Virus record (IMG/VR): IMGVR_UViG_3300021961_000042
Span: 1-64,000 of that record
Source of the DNA: a virus
DNA: 64,000 nucleotides
Reading direction: 5' to 3' (one strand)
In this document: piece after piece, positions 7,636-15,577 of the stretch
Numbering within the stretch: position 1 is the first letter of the stretch
How the letters are laid out: each line of letters begins with the position of its first letter
Made by a program: the position numbers and the translations under genes
The notes under the pieces: generated by a model
Databases searched by the model: none
The model's input: the letters and a program-made list of their open reading frames with translations, nothing else
Told to the model about the DNA's origin: nothing

Positions 7636-10600
7636 ATGGCTTCAACTAACAAAGTATTTGTATCTCCAGGTGTTTATACATCAGAAAGAGATTTAACTTT
7701 TGTGGCTCAAAGTGTCGGTGTAACAACATTAGGTATTGTAGGTGAAACACTACAAGGTCCGGCATTTGAACCAATCTTCATTACAAGTTTTGACGAGTAT
7801 CAAGTTTATTTCGGTGGCACAAGCCCTGAAAAATTTGTTAATACTCAAATTCCTAAATATGAAACATCTTATATTGCAAAATCTTATTTGCAACAATCTA
7901 ACCAACTTTTTGTAACAAGAGTTCTTGGTTTATCAGGTTATGATGCGGGACCATCTTGGTCTATTACAACGATAGGAAACCCCGATACATCAACAATAGC
8001 GGCAACAGGTACTAGTACATCATATACATTAACTTTCACAGGTACAACAGGTTCAAGTGCAAATGTTACCGTAACTAACCCGTCATCATTGTTAACATCA
8101 ATATTTTATAACAATTATACAACATTTAATGGAGGTACTTCATCATTAAATCAAGATTTTATAAATTTCTTATCAAATAAAATTAATAATTTTGCGAGTG
8201 GTGGTAGTGGTGCAACAGTAGGTAACGCAGTATTTTGGGGAACAGTAAGTGGGGGAACATTTAACCAAGTAACCGGAACAACATTATTTGGTGTTCCTGT
8301 TTCTGCAACAACTGAAACTTTTGGTGTTGATGATGTAATTTTAGCAAATGCGGATTTAAGTGCTGACGTTAACGATCCTTGGTATTATGCATTATTTGAT
8401 TATACTAAAACTAATAGTGTTGGAAGTTATTATGGTTTTGGTTTTGGTGCTGCTCTTGACGCTATTGGTACTGGAGCAACTACCTCACAATTTACAGGAA
8501 CTTGTAAATTATATGCAACATTCTATTCGGGTACACCATATTCTGATTATGATGATTTAGTAGTTGCGACTTTAAGATCAAGAGGTATTTCTACATATTC
8601 ATCAGATGATGGTCCTGTTTATGAAGTTAGTGGAACAAGCGACGCAATTATGGTATGTTCAGGAAATTATTCAGGAATCACTAAAGACCCATATGGTACA
8701 TTTGTTATTTCAGGTATAACAAAAGATAGCGACACTTTTAGTTTTGAAACCTCACTTCTTTCAACAGATAGTAGATACATTTCTAAAATCTTTGGTAGAT
8801 CTAATTTTGCTAAAGATAGAAACGAAGTTCCTTTATTTGTTGAGGAATCTTACAGTAGTTTATTAACAACAGGTTACAGGGCAGGTAAAGTTAGAGGTTT
8901 GTATTGTGATTTTATTGCTATTGATGATGCTAGAAGCGGTGATAATGATACTTTAGGGTTTTATTTAGAACAATATCAAACACCTGAAACACCTTTCGTT
9001 GTTTCTGAGTTAAGAGGTAATAAAGTTTATAAATTATTTAAATTTAAACTTATTTCTGACGGAGACGCAGCAAATAGACTAGTTAAAATTTCTATTGGTA
9101 ACATATCATTTAATAATGGTACTTTCGATATCTTTGTAAGAGATTTTTATGATAATGATCAAAACGTTAGAGTAATTGAAAGTTTTACAAATTGTTCTAT
9201 GGACCCTAATCTTAATAATTTCGTTGCAAACAAGGTAGGAACTGCGAACGGCGAGTACAAATTAAACTCTAAATACATAATGGTTGAGTTGAGTGAGGAA
9301 TATCCTACTGACGCATTACCTTGTGGATTTGAAGGTTATACTTCTAGACAATATCAAACAGCTACACCTCCGTTTGTTATTTATAAAACAAAATATTTAC
9401 AACCAGGTGAAGTAGTTTATAATCCACCTTTTGGTTCTTCTGCTGGTGGAGATAATCCGGTTATTTCAAACGGAGAGAATCCAAGAAGAGCTTATTTAGG
9501 TATTTCTAATATTACAGGAATAGATTATGATTTCTTTAATTATAAAGGAAAACAACTACCTTCAAATATTGCGGTAGATACTACAGGATCGGAATGGGGT
9601 TATAAAACAAAAGGTTTCCACATGGATAGTGGGGCAACTATTGTTACCATGTATGATGTACTCACATCTGCAAATACTTCGGCCTTTGAAGTTGGGGTTT
9701 CTTCTTTCAACTCTGAACCGACAGATTCAGATAATGCATATTTTAGATTAAATACTCGTAAATTTACATTATTAGCTGCAGGTGGTTTTGATGGTTGGGA
9801 TATATACAGAGAAAGTAGAACGAATACCGATAGATTCCAATTAGGTCAATCAGGATATAAAAAAGGAGCTGCTGCATCTGCAACATACCCAACAGCCACA
9901 GGATGGGGAGCATTTAAACAAATTACAGGACCTAACCAAGAAGTATGGGCAAATACTGACTATTATGCTTATCTATGGGGTCAAACATCATTTGCAAATC
10001 CTGAAGCAACTAACATTAACGTTTTTGTTACACCAGGAATTGATTATGTTAATAACTCAAATCTTGTTGAAAACGCTATAGATATAGTTGAAACTGATAG
10101 AGCTGACTCAATTTACATTTGTACAACACCTGACTTTAATCTTTTCTTACCTTCATACAGTGATTTAACAGAAGGGTTAATTTACCCACAAGAAGCGGTA
10201 GATAATTTAGAAAATACAGGAATTGATTCAAATTATACCGCAACTTACTACCCGTGGATTTTAACAAGGGATTCAGTTAATAATACACAAATTTATCTTC
10301 CACCAACAGGTGAGGTTACTAAAAACTTAGCTTTGACTGATAACATCGCGTTCCCTTGGTTCGCATCTGCAGGTTATACAAGAGGTTTGGTTAACTCTAT
10401 TAAAGCAAGAAAAAAACTAACTCAAGAAGATAGAGATACTTTATATAAAGGAAGAATTAACCCAATCGCCACTTTCTCTGATGTTGGTACAGTAATTTGG
10501 GGTAATAAAACTTTACAAATTAGAGAATCCGCTTTAGATAGAATTAACGTTAGAAGGTTGTTACTACAAGCAAGAAAACTAATTTCAGCGGTGGCGGTTA

Positions 10601-10848
10601 GATTGTTATTTGAACAAAATGACGATAAAGTAAGACAAGACTTCTTAGATGCTGTTAACCCTATTTTAGATTCAATTAGAAGAGATAGAGGTTTGATCGA
10701 CTTTAGAGTTACTGTTTCAAACACACCTGAAGATTTAGATTCTAATACTTTAACCGGTAAAATTTATTTGAAACCAACAAGAGCTTTAGAATATATTGAT
10801 ATCGAATTTGTTATCACACCAACGGGAGCATCTTTTGATGACGTTTAA
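7636..10848 (+). CDS. 18: Tail sheath protein (gp18)
   Basis: The contractile tail sheath subunit, which forms the outer tube that contracts to drive the inner tube through the host envelope. The N-terminus (VFVSPGVYTSERDLTF) is the classic sheath start. The C-terminal third holds the conserved sheath core, including YPWILTRDSVNNTQIYLPP, the KNLALTDNIAFPWFASAG segment, and a last strand ending in EYIDIEFVITPTG. At 1070 residues it is much longer than T4 gp18 (659). The extra length is at least partly a Thr/Ser/Gly-rich region near residues 110-230 and further beta-rich insertions in the middle, which would be exposed on the tail surface. The gene stands alone as a transcription unit, with the promoter-like element above and a strong hairpin terminator just after it. 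Confidence 0.95.
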   Translation: MASTNKVFVSPGVYTSERDLTFVAQSVGVTTLGIVGETLQGPAFEPIFITSFDEYQVYFGGTSPEKFVNTQIPKYETSYIAKSYLQQSNQLFVTRVLGLSGYDAGPSWSITTIGNPDTSTIAATGTSTSYTLTFTGTTGSSANVTVTNPSSLLTSIFYNNYTTFNGGTSSLNQDFINFLSNKINNFASGGSGATVGNAVFWGTVSGGTFNQVTGTTLFGVPVSATTETFGVDDVILANADLSADVNDPWYYALFDYTKTNSVGSYYGFGFGAALDAIGTGATTSQFTGTCKLYATFYSGTPYSDYDDLVVATLRSRGISTYSSDDGPVYEVSGTSDAIMVCSGNYSGITKDPYGTFVISGITKDSDTFSFETSLLSTDSRYISKIFGRSNFAKDRNEVPLFVEESYSSLLTTGYRAGKVRGLYCDFIAIDDARSGDNDTLGFYLEQYQTPETPFVVSELRGNKVYKLFKFKLISDGDAANRLVKISIGNISFNNGTFDIFVRDFYDNDQNVRVIESFTNCSMDPNLNNFVANKVGTANGEYKLNSKYIMVELSEEYPTDALPCGFEGYTSRQYQTATPPFVIYKTKYLQPGEVVYNPPFGSSAGGDNPVISNGENPRRAYLGISNITGIDYDFFNYKGKQLPSNIAVDTTGSEWGYKTKGFHMDSGATIVTMYDVLTSANTSAFEVGVSSFNSEPTDSDNAYFRLNTRKFTLLAAGGFDGWDIYRESRTNTDRFQLGQSGYKKGAAASATYPTATGWGAFKQITGPNQEVWANTDYYAYLWGQTSFANPEATNINVFVTPGIDYVNNSNLVENAIDIVETDRADSIYICTTPDFNLFLPSYSDLTEGLIYPQEAVDNLENTGIDSNYTATYYPWILTRDSVNNTQIYLPPTGEVTKNLALTDNIAFPWFASAGYTRGLVNSIKARKKLTQEDRDTLYKGRINPIATFSDVGTVIWGNKTLQIRESALDRINVRRLLLQARKLISAVAVRLLFEQNDDKVRQDFLDAVNPILDSIRRDRGLIDFRVTVSNTPEDLDSNTLTGKIYLKPTRALEYIDIEFVITPTGASFDDV

Positions 10849-10867
10849 AAAAAAATTAAGAATAAAT

Positions 10868-10896
10868 ATGGGGGATAGAAATATTCCCCATTTATA
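10868..10896 (+). terminator. Rho-independent-type terminator after sheath gene
   Basis: A hairpin with arms at 10868-10877 and 10882-10891 (ATGGGGGATA / TATTCCCCAT, one G-T pair) and a GAAA tetraloop, followed by a T-rich stretch. It lies 20 nt after the sheath stop codon. Confidence 0.75.
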
Positions 10897-10911
10897 TATT
10901 TATAAATAAAA
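10897..10911 (+). promoter_or_regulatory. Putative late promoter element, 45-aa/HAD operon
   Basis: TATTTATAAATAAAA, immediately after the sheath terminator and 4 nt before the ATG at 10916. It also contains TATAAATA, the T4 late-promoter octamer, at 10901-10908. Confidence 0.6.
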
Positions 10912-10915
10912 ATAT

Positions 10916-11053
10916 ATGAAAATAGAAAAGAAAATTATTAAAGAAACGGTAAATGATTTTTCAAAATCTAAAAAAACTTTTTCATCTAAAAAACAAAACA
11001 TAATAATAACTGAAGAACAACTTCAGAAAATTCTTTTATTAATTAAAAAATAA
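10916..11053 (+). CDS. 45-residue lysine-rich small protein
   Basis: A short gene whose TAA stop shares its last A with the ATG of the HAD gene (TAATG), so translation is probably coupled. The product begins MKIEKKIIKETVNDF and ends with the helix IIITEEQLQKILLLIKK. The 'I-T/S-E-x(4)-IL' pattern also occurs at the N-terminus of the protein encoded at 36460 (FISENEKKNILEMY). The function is unknown. It could be a small head-internal or scaffold-associated peptide, judged only from the shared motif and context. Start and expression are supported by the promoter-like element 4 nt upstream. Confidence 0.6.
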   Translation: MKIEKKIIKETVNDFSKSKKTFSSKKQNIIITEEQLQKILLLIKK

Positions 11054-12006
11054 TGGATATAAAAAAACATATATATCGAGAATTAAATAAAAGAAGATTA
11101 AATGAGGGAATAACCGAAGAAGGAAGACCTGATTTAAATTATTATGCTTTTGATTGGGATGATAATATTGCGTTTATGCCAACAAAAATAATTGTCTTAA
11201 CTGAAAATGAAGATGAGATTGGAATGTCTACTGAAGACTTTGCAGAACATAGACATCAAATTGGTGTTGAACCCTTTAATTATAAAGGAACGACTGTTGT
11301 TGGTTATGCAAACAATCCTTTTAGAAATTTTAGAACAGAAGGTGATAAGAAATTTATAATAGATTCTATGGTTGCTAGTCCGGGACCTTCATGGAATGAT
11401 TTTGTGGAATGTATTAATGGAGGATCAATTTTTGCAATTATAACCGCAAGAGGACATAATCCTGAGACATTAAAAGAGTCTGTCTTAAATTACATAGTGT
11501 CTAATCATTTAGGTATAAATTCTAAAGTTTTAGTAGAAAATCTTAAAAAATATAGAGGATTACAAACTGAAGGAATTTTTGAGAATGTTAAAGATTTAAA
11601 GTATGACGATAAAGAACTTATTATGGAATACTTAGATATGTGTAAATTTCATCCGGTTTCTTTTGGTGCTGGAAGTGCAGCGTCTCCTGAAGAAGAAAAA
11701 AATAAAGCGTTACAAAAATTTATTATTTACTGTAAACAACAAGCTAGAGATTTAGTTCAAGATATTTTAAGAAAAAACCCAAATAAAAAATTAGAAGATA
11801 TTTCACCCAAATTTAAAAATGACGTAAATATGAATGAACCAACACAAGATATAGATGAATTGGTATCTAGAAATGTCTCAATAGGTTTTTCAGACGATGA
11901 TCCAAGAAATATACAAGCTTCTTCAGAATTTCTTAAAAAGGAATATGAAAAAAGTCCAGTAAATTTATATTTAACTAAAGGAGGAACTAAAACTAAATAT
12001 GATTAG
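11053..12006 (+). CDS. HAD-superfamily phosphatase-like protein with N-terminal propeptide-like segment
   Basis: A 317-residue protein carrying the haloacid-dehalogenase motifs. Motif I is YAFDWDDNI (residues ~31-39, two Asp). Motif II is FAIITARGH (Thr). Motif IV is SIGFSDDDPRNI near the C-terminal third. It therefore probably hydrolyses a phosphate ester, but the substrate cannot be told: nucleotide, polynucleotide 3'-phosphate and protein are all possible. The first ~18 residues are basic and helical (MDIKKHIYRELNKRRLNEG) and end at L-N-E-G, the kind of site cleaved by T4-type prohead proteases, so it may be a head-packaged enzyme. It is coupled to the upstream 45-residue gene by TAATG and sits between the sheath and tube genes. 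Confidence 0.8.
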   Translation: MDIKKHIYRELNKRRLNEGITEEGRPDLNYYAFDWDDNIAFMPTKIIVLTENEDEIGMSTEDFAEHRHQIGVEPFNYKGTTVVGYANNPFRNFRTEGDKKFIIDSMVASPGPSWNDFVECINGGSIFAIITARGHNPETLKESVLNYIVSNHLGINSKVLVENLKKYRGLQTEGIFENVKDLKYDDKELIMEYLDMCKFHPVSFGAGSAASPEEEKNKALQKFIIYCKQQARDLVQDILRKNPNKKLEDISPKFKNDVNMNEPTQDIDELVSRNVSIGFSDDDPRNIQASSEFLKKEYEKSPVNLYLTKGGTKTKYD

Positions 12007-12072
12007 TAATTCTATATATAGAGAATATTTGAAAAATAATTTAAAGTAAATAGAAAAAAAATAACGAACTAA

Positions 12073-12087
12073 TATTTATAATAAAAA
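12073..12087 (+). promoter_or_regulatory. Putative late promoter element before tail tube gene
   Basis: TATTTATAATAAAAA, 25 nt before the tube ATG. The rest of the 12007-12112 gap is AT-rich, with a weak palindrome at 12009-12026. Confidence 0.55.
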
Positions 12088-12112
12088 ATAAAAACAATTT
12101 AAACTAATAACT

Positions 12113-12601
12113 ATGGCTGATTTATTAATGAGAATGCCTTTTCAATATGAACCTAAAAGAGCAAATAGGTTTATCTTGACGTTCCCATCTTCTTTGGGAA
12201 TAAATTCTTGGTATGTTGAAACTACCAATAGACCCACAATTACAATTAACAAAAAAGAAATAAAATTCTTAAACACACAAACTTACGTCTCAAGTAACTT
12301 TTCATGGGGTGAGATTGGTGTTAAATTAAGAGACCCAATCGGACCTTCAGCGGCTCAAGCAGCAATGGAGTGGGTTAGATTACATGCAGAATCAGTAACA
12401 GGTCGTATGGGTTATGCTGCGGGTTATAAAAAAGATCTTGACTTAGAATTATTAGACCCAACAGGGGTTGCTGTTGAAAAGTGGATTTTACAAGGTTGTT
12501 TGATTACTTCAGTTAACTTTGGTTCACTAAACTATGGTGGAGATGATATCATGGGAGTTGATATGAAATTACAACCTGATAGATGTATTTTAGTATATTA
12601 A
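12113..12601 (+). CDS. 19: Tail tube protein (gp19)
   Basis: The inner tail tube subunit, 162 residues, essentially the length of T4 gp19 (163). The N-terminal MPFQYEPKRANRFILTFPSS and the body, with the FSWGEIGVKLRDPIGPSAAQ segment and a final ITSVNFGSLNYGGDDIMGVD stretch before the last strand, are typical of the gp19 family, whose rings stack to form the DNA channel. The neighbours fit: sheath upstream, and the tail-assembly chaperone and tape measure downstream. A clear terminator follows within 25 nt, so this abundant protein has its own transcript. Confidence 0.95.
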   Translation: MADLLMRMPFQYEPKRANRFILTFPSSLGINSWYVETTNRPTITINKKEIKFLNTQTYVSSNFSWGEIGVKLRDPIGPSAAQAAMEWVRLHAESVTGRMGYAAGYKKDLDLELLDPTGVAVEKWILQGCLITSVNFGSLNYGGDDIMGVDMKLQPDRCILVY

Positions 12602-12625
12602 TTTATTTTTAAATATTTTATAATG

Positions 12626-12656
12626 AACCTCACTAACAAAGTGGGGTTTTTTATTT
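12626..12656 (+). terminator. Terminator after tail tube gene
   Basis: Arms AACCTCAC (12626-12633) and GTGGGGTT (12641-12648), one G-T pair, 7-nt loop, followed by a T-rich run. Confidence 0.8.
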
Positions 12657-12696
12657 ACAAAGAATTTGATTGTTTTATTTTTTTAATAAAAAAACT

Positions 12697-13452
12697 ATGG
12701 ACGACGCTTTAAAATATGGTCAAGAAAATTTTAACTTACCACATGACGTAATTAAATTACCATCAAGAGGTATATTTTACAAACCAAAAAAAGAATCTTT
12801 AAAAATTGGTTATTTAACCGCACAAGATGAAAACCTTCTTATGTCTCAAAACATGACAGGTACCGAATTAATTAAAACTCTTTTAAGAAATAAAATTTAT
12901 GAACATGGGTTTGATGTTGAACAATTATTACCTGGAGATGTTCAAGCTATACTATTATTTTTAAGAAATACTGCTTTCGGTCCCGACTATAGGTTTAAAC
13001 TAATGGACCCTAAAACTAAAATAGAATTTGAAACTACTATTATATTAGATAGTGTTGACATGCAAGAATTAAAACATATTCCAGATGAAGACGGACTATT
13101 TACATATACATTACCGAAAACACAAAAAAAGGTAAGATTTAAAGTGTTAAACATGAGAGAAGAAACAGAAATCGACAATCTTACCGCTAAATACCCTAAA
13201 GGAATGATTGCCCCTGTTGTAACAAAAAAACTTGAAACGCAAATAGTAGATATTGACGGAAATAAAGATAAAGGGTTTATTGGTTCAATTATTATAAATT
13301 TACCTATATCTGATTCTAAAAGTTTAAGAAGATTCATGGAAGAATGCCAACCTAAATTAAACCTTGTAAGAGAAGTTCAAGCCCCGTCAGGAGAAAACGT
13401 TACTGTGAATGTTACGTTTGGGGTGGAATTTTTTCGGCCTTTCTTTGAATAA
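12697..13452 (+). CDS. gp26-like baseplate/tail-assembly chaperone
   Basis: A 251-residue protein of the T4 gp26-related 'T4 baseplate protein' family. Typical features are the N-terminal LPSRGIFY motif, the LTAQDENLLMSQNMTGTELI segment, a helix with LLPGDVQAILLFLRNTAFGP, and a long C-terminal region ending VTVNVTFGVEFFRPFFE. A start at 12670 would add MFYFFNKKT, which reads as translated leader. The ATG at 12697 has the same 'AAAAAACTATG' context as other genes here. The gene lies between tube and tape measure, the position of the tail-assembly chaperone in most tailed phages. The +1 frame is open across its end and leads into the next small gene, so a frameshifted, longer form is possible. 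Confidence 0.82.
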   Translation: MDDALKYGQENFNLPHDVIKLPSRGIFYKPKKESLKIGYLTAQDENLLMSQNMTGTELIKTLLRNKIYEHGFDVEQLLPGDVQAILLFLRNTAFGPDYRFKLMDPKTKIEFETTIILDSVDMQELKHIPDEDGLFTYTLPKTQKKVRFKVLNMREETEIDNLTAKYPKGMIAPVVTKKLETQIVDIDGNKDKGFIGSIIINLPISDSKSLRRFMEECQPKLNLVREVQAPSGENVTVNVTFGVEFFRPFFE

Positions 13453-13465
13453 TAAAAAAAACTTA

Positions 13466-13588
13466 ATGGATGAATTTTATTATCTAACTAAATACGGAAA
13501 TTTTTCGTATTCAGACATTTTAATTATGCCAAGCTTTGAAAGAAGATATTTTATGGATAAGTTGTATACTGAATACGAAAAAAAATAA
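13466..13588 (+). CDS. 40-residue chaperone partner (gp51-like), possibly made by +1 frameshift
   Basis: A small gene 13 nt after the gp26-like stop, in the +1 frame relative to it. The protein starts MDEFYYLTKYGNFSYSDILI and includes a MPSFERRYFMDKLYTEYE helix. This resembles the short second part of tail-assembly chaperones (the 'T' part of lambda G-T). The same frame is open back to 13409 with no stop, overlapping the last ~44 nt of the upstream gene, where TTT-TTT-C (13429-13435) allows tRNA-Phe to re-pair one base forward. It could equally start at its own ATG as a separate protein like T4 gp51. Which form is made cannot be decided from the sequence. Confidence 0.7.
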   Translation: MDEFYYLTKYGNFSYSDILIMPSFERRYFMDKLYTEYEKK

Positions 13589-13594
13589 TTCATC

Positions 13595-13609
13595 TATTTA
13601 TAAAATAAA
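13595..13609 (+). promoter_or_regulatory. Putative late promoter element before tape-measure gene
   Basis: TATTTATAAAATAAA, 3 nt before the ATG at 13613. The same 15-nt string occurs at 49949 and 57232. Confidence 0.6.
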
Positions 13610-13612
13610 GTT

Positions 13613-15538
13613 ATGTTTTTAGCAGATGGTACACCAACTAATTTAGGTGCCGGAGGTGCCGGTAAGAGCGTTTTTTCTAGTGCCGAACAGGCAAAAAAAG
13701 CACTAGAAGATGCGACATATATACAGAGTGCATTATCAAATGCGGTAAAGGGTTTAGTTGAAATACAAGACACCACAATAAAAAAACAAAGAGAAATTAC
13801 AGACGGTGTTGTAATAAACAGTAATGCGTTTCAAAAATATATTACTGATGCTTATGTTGGAACAACGGCATTAGGTGAGGGGTTAGATCAGTTAGGTGTT
13901 AATATTTCAGAAATAACAACCGCAGCTGGTGAAACAAGCTCAGCATTAAATAAAGCAGTTGTACCAACACAAAGACTTTTGATGGATCAAATCGAATATT
14001 CAAAAGCAACAGGAATGGCAACTGCCGATCTTATTAAAACTGAAACAACTTTTATGAGAATTTTTAATTCTCAAGAAAATTCATTTAAAGAAATACAAAA
14101 AATTACTAATGAAGCACAAAAATTAGGTTTAGATGTAAAAACAGTTGTTGACGATGTCTCTAAAAATATACAAAGTCTACAAACATTTAGATTAAGTTCT
14201 GAAGGTTTAACTCAAATGGCGTCAGAGGCTGCTAGTTTAAGAACTAGTATTGATGGTATCGGTGCACTTAAATTGGCTAAAACATTATGGGATCCTGAAC
14301 AAGCGGTTAAATTATCTCAGGGTATGCAAATGTATGGTGGGGAAATAGGAAAGTTAGGTAATTTCTTTGAAGTTATGAGAATGGGACAATACGATGCACA
14401 AGGATTACAGGATGAAATGTTAAAAGTATATGAATCGGCATTTAAATTAGACGAACTCGGAAATCCTATAACACCAAGTCCTTCAGAATTAATGAGATTA
14501 GAGGCACAAGCTAAATTAATGGGTAGCAACTTAGAAACGGCAATGCAAATAGGCCAAGAAAGAGTAAAACAATCATTTATTGAAGATAAAATTAATAGTT
14601 TAACACCTAACAAATTCGATAAAGATCAATTAGAATTAATAAAAAGTGTCGGAGAAATAAAAGATGGAAAAATTAGTTTAAACATACCTGGAGTAGGTGA
14701 AATTGAAGATGTTACTCAAGCTACGGTTGCACAAATGAATAACATAAAGGAGTATCAGGAAAAGGCTAAGTTGGATGAAAGGGGAATTGCGATGTCAAAT
14801 TTAAGTATATCCGAAAAACAAGCAAAAGATGTTAGAGCAATACATGACTATCTTCTTACTGGTGATCAAGGGGTTTTAGCACAAAATGCTGCAGAACAAA
14901 ATAGAATCATGAAGAATTTAGAAAGTAACATGAAGGCATCTACTGAATATTACGCAACAATTCAAAAAGATATAGGAATGGGAGATTTTATGTCTAAAAT
15001 CGTATCTCCTGTTGATATTAATTCAATATTAGGGGTTAGTAGTACCGAAAAAACGGCAATGGAAACGGCTATTGCAAATACTAGTTATTGTGGTGTTACA
15101 ACAAGTCAAGACTTCATGTTAACCGATGCACCATTTGAAAGTAACACTTTAATTACGGGAGATAAAGGAACCATTTCAAAAATGATTTTTGATAAAGAAG
15201 ATGATTTTTTAGCGGTCCCAAGATTGAACGAAATATTAAATAAGGCGAAACTTAGTTTTGATACCGCATATGCTTTGAATGATATGTCATCGAAACCGCT
15301 TCCGATAGAAACAAAAACACCTGGAGAATCTTTTTCTAAAACAGAAGCAACCATCAATACTAATAATACTACAGAAGTTAAGTTTAGTCCAATAGTTATT
15401 GAAGTAAAAGGTGTTGAAGGTAATTTAAAACAAATGCTAGAAAAAGGAGACAACACGACAATATTAACCGAAAAAATTAGAGAAGAGTTTTCTAAGATGC
15501 CAAAAATCATGGGAGAAAAAGGAGTCTTCGGTTACTAA
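13613..15538 (+). CDS. Tail length tape-measure protein (gp29-like)
   Basis: A 641-residue, mostly alpha-helical protein rich in Ala, Thr, Gln and Lys with few aromatics. The N-terminus is Gly-rich, followed by long helical stretches (SSAEQAKKALEDATYIQSAL; EAQKLGLDVKTVVDDVSKNI) and a flexible C-terminal region that ends with short beta-like segments. It follows the tube and chaperone genes, which is the canonical tape-measure position, and its size is close to T4 gp29 (590). Using the usual ~0.15 nm per residue, the tail would be roughly 95 nm; this is an estimate. Identification is by position and composition, since tape measures conserve little sequence. Confidence 0.75.
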   Translation: MFLADGTPTNLGAGGAGKSVFSSAEQAKKALEDATYIQSALSNAVKGLVEIQDTTIKKQREITDGVVINSNAFQKYITDAYVGTTALGEGLDQLGVNISEITTAAGETSSALNKAVVPTQRLLMDQIEYSKATGMATADLIKTETTFMRIFNSQENSFKEIQKITNEAQKLGLDVKTVVDDVSKNIQSLQTFRLSSEGLTQMASEAASLRTSIDGIGALKLAKTLWDPEQAVKLSQGMQMYGGEIGKLGNFFEVMRMGQYDAQGLQDEMLKVYESAFKLDELGNPITPSPSELMRLEAQAKLMGSNLETAMQIGQERVKQSFIEDKINSLTPNKFDKDQLELIKSVGEIKDGKISLNIPGVGEIEDVTQATVAQMNNIKEYQEKAKLDERGIAMSNLSISEKQAKDVRAIHDYLLTGDQGVLAQNAAEQNRIMKNLESNMKASTEYYATIQKDIGMGDFMSKIVSPVDINSILGVSSTEKTAMETAIANTSYCGVTTSQDFMLTDAPFESNTLITGDKGTISKMIFDKEDDFLAVPRLNEILNKAKLSFDTAYALNDMSSKPLPIETKTPGESFSKTEATINTNNTTEVKFSPIVIEVKGVEGNLKQMLEKGDNTTILTEKIREEFSKMPKIMGEKGVFGY

Positions 15539-15553
15539 AAATTTAAAATAATC

Positions 15554-15570
15554 TATTTATATATAAAATA
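15554..15570 (+). promoter_or_regulatory. Putative late promoter element, baseplate operon
   Basis: TATTTATATATAAAATA, identical over 17 nt to the minus-strand element at 3029-3045. It ends 7 nt before the ATG at 15578. Confidence 0.6.
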
Positions 15571-15577
15571 GATATTA

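Noticed and set aside
12009-12026. Palindrome after the HAD gene as a terminator
   Set aside because: The stem is short, AT-only and imperfect, with no T-run. Left as a note in the promoter entry.
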